Shown here piece by piece: positions 59,054-64,000 of a stretch of DNA of 64,000 bases. The translations under genes and the position numbers were made by a program. This DNA comes from an uncultured Oscillospiraceae bacterium (GTDB taxonomy: Bacteria; Bacillota; Clostridia; Oscillospirales; Oscillospiraceae): NCBI GenBank assembly GCA_910585815.1, contig CAJUFJ010000012.1, positions 1 through 64,000 of the forward strand, written 5' to 3'. The notes beneath the pieces are model-generated. The model searched no databases. It was given only the letters and a program-made list of their open reading frames with translations, and had not been told where the DNA came from. Numbering within the stretch: the first letter of the stretch is position 1; each line of letters starts with the position of its first letter.

Positions 59054-59442
59054 ACCAGCAGCTCTCCCATCAGCCGGGCCACCGCCCGCACCAGGGGCAG
59101 GGCGGCCAGCAGGGCCAGAACGGCCCCCGCCGTCTCCACAAAGGCGGCCACGCCCCCCTCCCCCGCCGAGCGGCAAATTTCCGCCGTCAGCCTGGTGAGG
59201 ATGGACAGGGCCACCGTCTTCACCACCGGCTCCAGCAGCACCTCAGACAGGCCGGCCTGCTCGGCCAGCTCCTCCATCAGGGCCACCGCCGCCCCCATGC
59301 CCTCGGCGGCCATTGCCAGCATCCACAGCCCGGCGGCCAGGGCCAGCAGCAGGGCCAGCTCCGGGGTGTTTTTCTTCAGCACCGCGCTGAGCACCACCGC
59401 CGTCACCCCCACGGCGGCCAGCTTTGCCATGGCCGCCATCAC
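59050..59442 (-). CDS. spoIIIAD: Stage III sporulation protein AD
   Basis: 130 residues, four helices (ELALLLALAAGLWMLAMAAE). Overlaps AC by 4 nt. Family length is normal. Confidence 0.94.
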   Translation of the reverse strand: MMAAMAKLAAVGVTAVVLSAVLKKNTPELALLLALAAGLWMLAMAAEGMGAAVALMEELAEQAGLSEVLLEPVVKTVALSILTRLTAEICRSAGEGGVAAFVETAGAVLALLAALPLVRAVARLMGELLV

Positions 59443-59633
59443 AGCCCAAACAGGTCCTTCACCAGGTCAAATAGGCTGGCAATCTCCTGGACCACCATCA
59501 TCAGCACCACCACCAGACCCGCCAGTGTGGTCATCATGGCCTGCTCGTCCCGCCCCGCCCGGCTGAGCACCTGGTTCAGCACCGCCACCAGAATCCCGAT
59601 GGCCGCAATTTTAAAGATCAGATCGACTTCCAT
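59439..59633 (-). CDS. spoIIIAC: Stage III sporulation protein AC
   Basis: 64 residues, two helices (IAAIGILVAVLNQVLSRAGR and MTTLAGLVVVLMMVVQEIAS). The repeat at 59665-59791 separates it from AB. Confidence 0.93.
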   Translation of the reverse strand: MEVDLIFKIAAIGILVAVLNQVLSRAGRDEQAMMTTLAGLVVVLMMVVQEIASLFDLVKDLFGL

Positions 59634-59664
59634 ATATAGGTTCGCCCTCTTTCGTAATCTTTCG

Positions 59665-59791
59665 TCCCCCGAGGGGAAAGGCTCCCTCTTTGAGGGAGCT
59701 GTCAGCCGAAGGCTGACTGAGGGAGTAGGGGCCGCCGCCCTCGGCGGCCCGTTTCCAAACCGGCGGGCCGCCCAAGGGGGCGGCCCCTACA
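59665..59791. repeat. Repeats (family A copy 4 and family D) between spoIIIAB and spoIIIAC
   Basis: Family A unit GGCTCCCTCTTTGAGGGAGC with GTCAGCCGAAGGCTGAC at 59665-59728, then a family D pair GTAGGGGCCGCCGCCC..GGGGGCGGCCCCTACA at 59725-59791. Inside a normally compact operon. Confidence 0.75.
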
Positions 59792-59798
59792 GCGCTTA

Positions 59799-60308
59799 TT
59801 ACAGCAATAAAATCACCAAAAACGCCCCGCCTGACAGCCCCAGGGCCTGATACACTCTCCCCTGTCTCCGGCTGTCGGCCTCCAGGCGGCCGGCCAGCTC
59901 CCCCAGCCGCCGCCGGGCGGCGGCCAGGGCCTCCCGCTGCCGCTCCCCGTCGTACCGGCCCAGGGTGTCCCCCAGGGGCAGCAGGACAGCCTGTCCCTCC
60001 GGGGTCAGCTCGGTCCGCTCCCGGACCATCCGCCGCCACAGGCTGGAAAAATCCTCCCGGTCCAGCCGGTCCAGCCCCTGGGCGCACCCCTGAAACAGTC
60101 CTCTGGCCGGACCCTGGCTGTGGGCGGCCCCCCGCTCCAGCAGCCGGGACAGGGGCGGGGCGCTCAGCTCCAGCTCCCGCTCCAGCAGGGCCAGCCCCTC
60201 CTCCATCTGCCGCACGGCCCGTCCTCTTTTCCGCAGCCCCGCCGCCGCCTGAAAGCCCAGCAGAGCCCCGCCCGCCGCCACCAGGACGGCCCCTAACAGA
60301 TGCACCAT
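59799..60308 (-). CDS. spoIIIAB: Stage III sporulation protein AB
   Basis: 169 residues from ATG 60308 with helices at both ends (LLGAVLVAAGGALLGFQAAA, and LGLSGGAFLVILLL). Overlaps AA by 1 nt (TAATG). Confidence 0.94.
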   Translation of the reverse strand: MVHLLGAVLVAAGGALLGFQAAAGLRKRGRAVRQMEEGLALLERELELSAPPLSRLLERGAAHSQGPARGLFQGCAQGLDRLDREDFSSLWRRMVRERTELTPEGQAVLLPLGDTLGRYDGERQREALAAARRRLGELAGRLEADSRRQGRVYQALGLSGGAFLVILLL

Positions 60309-61210
60309 TACCTCAACTCCTCTATGGTATAAATACGCCGCTCCCCCTCCCGGCGGATGCGGACCAGAAAGCGAAACAGTCCCTCGTCCAGCAGAGGGCG
60401 GTACAGGGGCCGGCGCTCCAGGCCGGCCCGCCCCTCTCCATGGGCGGTGGCCAGCAGGGTAACGCCGCACCCCGCCGCCGCAATCAGGGCCCCCACGTCC
60501 TCCGGGGCGGTGATCTCGTCCACCGCCAGCACCTGGGGGTTCATGGCCCGGAGGAGGAGCATCAGCCCCTGGGCCTTGGGACAGCCCTCCGCCACGTCGG
60601 TGCGCCGGCCCACCTCCAGCTGGGGCCGGCCGCTGTACATGGCGGCCACCTCCCCCCGCTCGTCGGCCAGAGACACCCGCAGGGGAGTGCACCCCTCCCC
60701 CTCCGACACCGAACGGATCACATCCCGCAGAAGGGTGGTCTTGCCCAGCCCCGGCGGGGCCAGGATCAGGGTGTCGGCCAGCCGCCCGCCGGGACACAGC
60801 CCGTCCAACACCGGGGCGGCCGCCCCCTTCACCTGTCGGGCGATGCGCAGGTCGGCGGAGGAGATGGCCCGCAGTGCGTGGATTTCCCCCTCCCGCAGGG
60901 CCGCCGTGCCGCACAGGCCGATACGGTGGCCCCCTTCAAAGGTGAGGTAGCCCCGGCGCACCTGGTCCAGCACCGTGTGGAGGGAGGCCCGGCTGGCAAT
61001 CTCCACCAGCTGCTCCAGCTCCCGCCCCTCCACCGGAGGCCCGCCCAGGGGGCGCTCCCCCTCCGGCAGCACCGCCGTCATGGGCCAGCCCGCCCGCAGG
61101 CGCAGCTCCTCGGCCCGGGCCCGGTCCCCCGCTGGGAGGGACAGGGCCTCCTGCCGCAGCCGCTGGGGCAGGGCCTGCACCGCCTGCACAAAGCTGTCCG
61201 CCGCTGTCAT
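60308..61210 (-). CDS. spoIIIAA: Stage III sporulation protein AA (secretion ATPase)
   Basis: 300 residues. T2SS/T4P-type ATPase: ILAPPGLGKTTLLRDVIRS (Walker A), VLAVDEITAPEDVGA (Walker B). Powers the SpoIIIA-SpoIIQ complex. Start is ATG 61210 with GAGGAG 10 nt upstream; ATG 61219 is too close to the RBS. Confidence 0.95.
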   Translation of the reverse strand: MTAADSFVQAVQALPQRLRQEALSLPAGDRARAEELRLRAGWPMTAVLPEGERPLGGPPVEGRELEQLVEIASRASLHTVLDQVRRGYLTFEGGHRIGLCGTAALREGEIHALRAISSADLRIARQVKGAAAPVLDGLCPGGRLADTLILAPPGLGKTTLLRDVIRSVSEGEGCTPLRVSLADERGEVAAMYSGRPQLEVGRRTDVAEGCPKAQGLMLLLRAMNPQVLAVDEITAPEDVGALIAAAGCGVTLLATAHGEGRAGLERRPLYRPLLDEGLFRFLVRIRREGERRIYTIEELR

Positions 61211-61241
61211 CTGTGTCATGCTCCTCACCCGCCTTTGTCCC

Positions 61242-61270
61242 ATCCTATGAGGACAAGCCGGGGGTTATGA
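61242..61270 (-). promoter_or_regulatory. Sigma-E-like promoter of spoIIIA operon
   Basis: Minus strand TCATAA (61265-61270) - 15 nt - CATAGGAT (61242-61249), close to the sigma-E pattern (ATA box and CATACANT). Mother-cell expression expected, as in Bacillus. Confidence 0.55.
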
Positions 61271-61271
61271 C

Positions 61272-61304
61272 AAAAGAAAAGCCAGAGAGCCAAACGCTCT
61301 CTGG
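61272..61304 (-). terminator. Terminator on the minus strand left of the toxin-like locus
   Basis: CCAGAGAGC-GTTTG-GCTCTCTGG followed by CTTTTCTTTT. Stops leftward transcripts from the antisense promoter before spoIIIAA. Confidence 0.75.
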
Positions 61305-61311
61305 ACAAAAA

Positions 61312-61349
61312 AGATCAGCCTTGCGAACATTGTCGAAGGCTGATATAAT
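61312..61349 (+). promoter_or_regulatory. Promoter of the small toxin-like gene with inverted repeat
   Basis: TTGCGA (61321-61326) - 17 nt - TATAAT (61344-61349). Overlapping it are arms ATCAGCCTT (61314-61322) and AAGGCTGAT (61336-61344), a possible operator, and TTGTCGAA inside the spacer, an exact 0A box. Confidence 0.75.
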
Positions 61350-61385
61350 ATTTCCGGGTCCTTCCCCTGAAAGGGGGTGAATGTC

Positions 61386-61481
61386 GTGGATATTCTGCTC
61401 AACTTTTTCGTGTCGGTAGGAGCGAGCATAGTCGGCAACTATGTAAGCAAGTGGCTTAACCGGCACCGCAAGGACCGCTAA
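61386..61481 (+). CDS. 31-residue membrane peptide, candidate type I toxin
   Basis: GTG 61386 with AGGGGG 8 nt upstream, stop TAA 61479-61481. One hydrophobic helix (ILLNFFVSVGASIVGNYVS) is followed by a basic tail (KWLNRHRKDR), the layout of Fst/Ldr-type type I toxins. Too short for normal ORF calling. It has its own promoter, RBS and terminator. A facing promoter at 61567-61595 would give an antisense RNA. The sequence resembles small, frequent, unannotated peptides in gut Clostridia. Confidence 0.7.
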   Translation: MDILLNFFVSVGASIVGNYVSKWLNRHRKDR

Positions 61482-61484
61482 GCC

Positions 61485-61560
61485 GAAAAGGGAACCCGGA
61501 GGGCGCAATCCTCCGGGTTCCTTTTTGCGTGTCTGCCGTAGTTCTGCTCAACTCTTGGCA
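61485..61560 (-). ncRNA. Predicted antisense RNA (antitoxin candidate)
   Basis: Starting near 61560 behind the minus promoter, the RNA would run to the shared hairpin, about 75 nt. Its 5' part carries AGTTGAGCAGAA, which is complementary to TTCTGCTCAACT at the toxin start (61393-61404), because the 12-nt word occurs again at 61542-61553. Its 3' part is the antisense of the toxin terminator. Confidence 0.55.
61491..61526. terminator. Shared terminator of toxin-like gene and antisense RNA
   Basis: GGAACCCGGAGG-N7-CCTCCGGGTTCC, with TTTTT on the plus strand and CTTTTC on the minus strand. Confidence 0.9.
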
Positions 61561-61566
61561 GTAGTT

Positions 61567-61595
61567 ATTATACCACCATTCCCTAGTATATGCAA
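61567..61595 (-). promoter_or_regulatory. Antisense promoter facing the toxin-like gene
   Basis: Minus strand TTGCAT (61590-61595) - 17 nt - TATAAT (61567-61572). Near consensus. Confidence 0.8.
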
Positions 61596-61631
61596 GAAAG
61601 ATTTTTAACTATTATATTTGTTGCCCCCTCC

Positions 61632-61699
61632 GAAATACCGGCCGGTATACCATACAGGGCAGGGCTTCTGCCCCTGCCTGCCCCGCAAGGGGATAAAAC
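61632..61699. repeat. Family C repeat, copy 2
   Basis: GAAATACCGGCCGGTATACC, CAGGGCAGGGCTTCTGCCCC and CCCCGCAAGGGGATAAAAC; matches 41716-41785 in opposite orientation. Confidence 0.65.
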
Positions 61700-61720
61700 G
61701 GCGCCTGCAGGGTCCGCCCT

Positions 61721-61987
61721 TTAAACGCTCCCCTTCTTCAAAAAATCGCTGAAAGCCTTCAGCTCCCGCTTTGTCTCCTCCGGGAGCTGGTTATACTCCT
61801 GGCCGGTGACCGCCCCCTCCAGGGCATACAGATGCACCAGGCACACCTGGGGGAAGGTCTTCTTCAGTCTGAAAAAGGCCTCCTTGGCCCCCGCCTCCGC
61901 CAGCTGCTCCGGGGATTCGATGCCCACCGCCGCCAGCTTCCGGGCCATCTCCCGGCCGATATTCCGCATGGATGTCAGCTCCGCCAC
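61721..61987 (-). CDS. TfoX C-terminal domain protein
   Basis: 88 residues, TfoX_C helix-hairpin-helix domain (SMRNIGREMARKLAAVGIES, HLYALEGAVTGQEYNQLPEE). TfoX/Sxy is a competence regulator in Proteobacteria; in Firmicutes the role of the lone C-terminal domain is unknown. GTG start with GGAGGAGG upstream. Confidence 0.88.
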   Translation of the reverse strand: MAELTSMRNIGREMARKLAAVGIESPEQLAEAGAKEAFFRLKKTFPQVCLVHLYALEGAVTGQEYNQLPEETKRELKAFSDFLKKGSV

Positions 61988-62048
61988 AGTGTTTCCTCCT
62001 CCCTGTCACCCTCGCCTGCTGCGGCGAGCGGCTCATACTGTTTCCTGT

Positions 62049-62077
62049 ATTTTACCACACAGCCCAGCCCGCCGCAA
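62049..62077 (-). promoter_or_regulatory. Promoter of the TfoX-C gene
   Basis: Minus strand TTGCGG - 17 nt - TAAAAT. Confidence 0.6.
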
Positions 62078-62155
62078 TATCCTTGTTATATCCCACAAAT
62101 TCCTGTCCGCTCCCCGGCGGGAATCGGGAAATACGGAAAAATCCCTTCGGAAGAA

Positions 62156-62184
62156 TTGAAATCCGGACTTCACTGTGGTAAACT
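62156..62184 (+). promoter_or_regulatory. Promoter of the first esterase gene
   Basis: TTGAAA - 17 nt - TAAACT, 29 nt before the ATG. Confidence 0.6.
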
Positions 62185-62212
62185 GTCAAAGAACCAACGG
62201 GAGGGAAGCGGA

Positions 62213-62983
62213 ATGATTCAAAAATGGAATGTGACCATCCCCGAGCTGACCGGGAACGAGCCCCGGGGGGTCTATCTCTATCTGCCGGTGGACTACGACT
62301 GGTCACCGGAGCGGCGCTATCCGGTGCTGTACATGTTCGACGGACACAATGTTTTTTTCGACTCCGACGCCACCTACGGCAAGAGCTGGGGGCTGGGGGA
62401 GTATCTGGACGCCTTTCAGGTGCCCCTCATTGTGGCGGCGGTGGAGTGCAACCACCACCCGGACAACGGGCGGTTGTCGGAATACTCCCCCTACACCTTC
62501 TACGAGCCCGATTTCGGCCATGTGACCGGCCACGGCAGGGTCACAATGGACTGGTTTGTCCACACCTTCAAGCCCTCCATCGATCGGCAGTACCGCACCC
62601 TGCCCGACCGGCCCCACACCTTTATCGCCGGCAGCTCCATGGGCGGGCTGATGAGCCTGTTTGCCCTGCTGGAGTATAACCAGGTCTTCTCCCGGGCGGC
62701 GGCCCTGTCCCCCTCTCTGTGGGTGGCCCCGGACCGGCTGGCCCGGCTGGTGCGGGGGGCGGAGGTGCGCTCCGACACGGTGCTTTATATGGACTACGGC
62801 TCCCGGGAGCTGGGCAATCACGAGCTGATGCAGGGGCAGTTTGCCCGCATCGCGGGCCAGCTGCTCACCCGGGGGGTCCGGCTCACCTGCCGCATCGTCC
62901 CCGGCGGCGACCACTGCGAGGCCAGCTGGGAGAAGCAGATCCCCTTCTTCATCGAAACCCTGATGTATGAATTGGAGGTATGA
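62213..62983 (+). CDS. Esterase D/Fes-type alpha/beta hydrolase
   Basis: 256 residues from ATG 62213 (GGGAGGG upstream). Nucleophile in AGSSMGGLMS; PVLYMFDGHNVFF and GGDHCEASWEKQ (His) complete the catalytic set. Resembles enterochelin/feruloyl-type esterases that act on secreted or surface esters, but without a signal peptide. Confidence 0.85.
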   Translation: MIQKWNVTIPELTGNEPRGVYLYLPVDYDWSPERRYPVLYMFDGHNVFFDSDATYGKSWGLGEYLDAFQVPLIVAAVECNHHPDNGRLSEYSPYTFYEPDFGHVTGHGRVTMDWFVHTFKPSIDRQYRTLPDRPHTFIAGSSMGGLMSLFALLEYNQVFSRAAALSPSLWVAPDRLARLVRGAEVRSDTVLYMDYGSRELGNHELMQGQFARIAGQLLTRGVRLTCRIVPGGDHCEASWEKQIPFFIETLMYELEV

Positions 62984-62984
62984 C

Positions 62985-63053
62985 TGTAGGGGCGCACACT
63001 GTGCGCCCGCCTGCCCCTAACTATCCTGCGGGCGGATAATATCCGCCCCTACA
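62985..63053. repeat. Family D repeat between the two esterases
   Basis: TGTAGGGGCGCACACTGTGC and GCGGGCGGATAATATCCGCC-CCTACA. Confidence 0.75.
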
Positions 63054-63070
63054 AAACGGAGGCTTTTATT

Positions 63071-63817
63071 ATGAAAACGGAGTATCTCACCCATTACAGC
63101 CCCGCTCTGGGGCGGGATATGGAGTGCATGGTCTACGGCCACGCCGGCCGGCCGGTGCTGTATATCCCCTGTCAGGACGGCCGCTTCTTCGACTTTGGCG
63201 ACTTCCACATGGCCGAAACCCTGGCCCCCTGGATCGAATCCGGCCAGATTATCGTCTTTTCGGTGGACACCATCGACAAAGAGACCTGGTCGGACAAGGG
63301 CGGGGAGCCCTATTGGCGGGCGCGGCGGCATGAGCAGTGGATGGATTACCTTACCAGAGAGATGGCCCCCCGTATGCTCGACCGGACCGGGCAGGACGGG
63401 ATTCTCTCCTTCGGGTGCAGCCTGGGGGCTACCCACGCCGCCAACCTCTACCTGCGCAGGCCCGATCTGTTCAATGGAATGCTGGCCCTCAGCGGTATTT
63501 ACAACGCCGATTACGGCTTTGGCGGCTATATGGACGAGGTGGTTTATCAGAACTCCCCGGTGCACTATATGGCCAATTTGCCGGAAAACCACTACTATAT
63601 CGACATTTTTAACAAGCAGAGGGCCGCCATCTGCGTGGGGCTGGGGCCCTGGGAGATTCCCGACACCACCCGGCAGCTGGCCGACATCTTTTACCGGAAG
63701 GGTATCCACACCTGGGTGGACTTCTGGGGCCACGACTGCGCCCACGACTGGCCCTGGTGGTATAAGCAGGCCGCCTATTTCTTCCCCTGGCTGCTGGGGG
63801 GCGAGCCGGGTCAATAA
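63071..63817 (+). CDS. Second putative esterase (alpha/beta hydrolase)
   Basis: 248 residues. Nucleophile in GCSLGATHAANLY, PVLYIPCQDGRFFDF near the oxyanion loop, and FWGHDCAHDW with the likely histidine. Related to the first esterase only distantly. RBS GGAGG. The TAA stop runs directly into the terminal inverted repeat element. Confidence 0.8.
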   Translation: MKTEYLTHYSPALGRDMECMVYGHAGRPVLYIPCQDGRFFDFGDFHMAETLAPWIESGQIIVFSVDTIDKETWSDKGGEPYWRARRHEQWMDYLTREMAPRMLDRTGQDGILSFGCSLGATHAANLYLRRPDLFNGMLALSGIYNADYGFGGYMDEVVYQNSPVHYMANLPENHYYIDIFNKQRAAICVGLGPWEIPDTTRQLADIFYRKGIHTWVDFWGHDCAHDWPWWYKQAAYFFPWLLGGEPGQ

Positions 63818-63957
63818 TGTCCGCCAGCGGTGGACTTTATACACTTCGTAATTTTTACCCAAAATAATACACCTGTTTTTGCCCCTTTTTGGTCCTTAAA
63901 AGGGCAAAAAAGGGCCCTAAACGGTCCCCAAATGGTACCGTCCACCGCTGGCGGACA
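63818..63957. mobile_element. 140-bp element with perfect 18-bp terminal inverted repeats
   Basis: Arms TGTCCGCCAGCGGTGGAC (63818-63835) and GTCCACCGCTGGCGGACA (63940-63957) are exact inverses. The interior is AT-rich, with GCCC..GGGC words (CCTTTTTGGTCC, TTAAAAGGGC) and GGTACC next to the right arm. No coding capacity. The left arm starts after the esterase stop. Likely MITE. Confidence 0.75.
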
Positions 63958-64000
63958 GTATTTCCGGGGCCTGGGCCCTGTATGGGATGTGTGTGAGACA

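Noticed and set aside
61381..61419. ATG frame at 61381 as the small gene start
   Set aside because: It gives only 12 codons in another frame; GTG 61386 has better RBS spacing and yields the membrane peptide.
61832..62212. N-terminal extension of the first esterase
   Set aside because: It would overlap the opposite TfoX-C gene and both promoters; the ATG at 62213 has a strong RBS and a promoter 29 nt upstream.

Overview
This window comes from a GC-rich, endospore-forming Firmicute of the Clostridia, most likely the Oscillospiraceae (Flavonifractor/Lawsonibacter/Oscillibacter-like). The evidence is spo0A, spoIVB and a complete spoIIIAA-AH operon, low-GC-Gram-positive ribosome binding sites, S-layer homology proteins, a two-gene transketolase, and dense families of short palindromic intergenic repeats. 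The species call is inference. No rRNA, tRNA, CRISPR array, phage or complete insertion sequence was seen.

Layout. 1-5050: 3' part of ftsH, an rRNA methyltransferase, and a large membrane protein that looks like a P1B-type ATPase without its phosphorylation motif. 5100-21430: a leftward cluster (FliK-like, FlhB-C-terminal-like, PilZ, two very large secreted S-layer proteins) opposed to a rightward cheA-cheW-cheR-cheB operon with a sigma-D-like promoter. 21467-33280: a BspA-like leucine-rich-repeat protein, split transketolase, two PIN-domain toxin-antitoxin modules, an ECF sigma/anti-sigma-like pair, and a tryptophan transporter trpXYZ under a Trp-specifying T-box. 33350-38640: the str ribosomal operon (ybxF-like, rpsL, rpsG, fusA, tuf). 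38900-44950: serpin lipoprotein, ferredoxin, CorC-like protein, ClC channel, VOC protein, acyltransferase. 45059-50700: spo0A, spoIVB, small genes, and a uracil permease behind an attenuator. 50929-55729: CstA and an LtaS-like sulfatase. 55763-61210: Asp23 and the spoIIIA operon. 61270-61600: a compact locus resembling a type I toxin-antitoxin system. The window ends with a TfoX-C protein, two esterases and a 140-bp element with perfect terminal inverted repeats.

How the genes work together. spo0A starts sporulation, and the spoIIIA operon and spoIVB serve the mother cell-forespore channel and the sigma-K checkpoint. The che operon and the FliK/FlhB/PilZ genes point to flagellar motility encoded elsewhere. 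The T-box links tRNA-Trp charging to Trp import. The strongest candidate for an undescribed system is the 61.3-61.6 kb locus: a 31-residue single-helix peptide gene on the plus strand faces a strong minus-strand promoter. That promoter would make a roughly 75-nt RNA carrying a 12-nt match to the toxin translation start, like the par/Fst arrangement.
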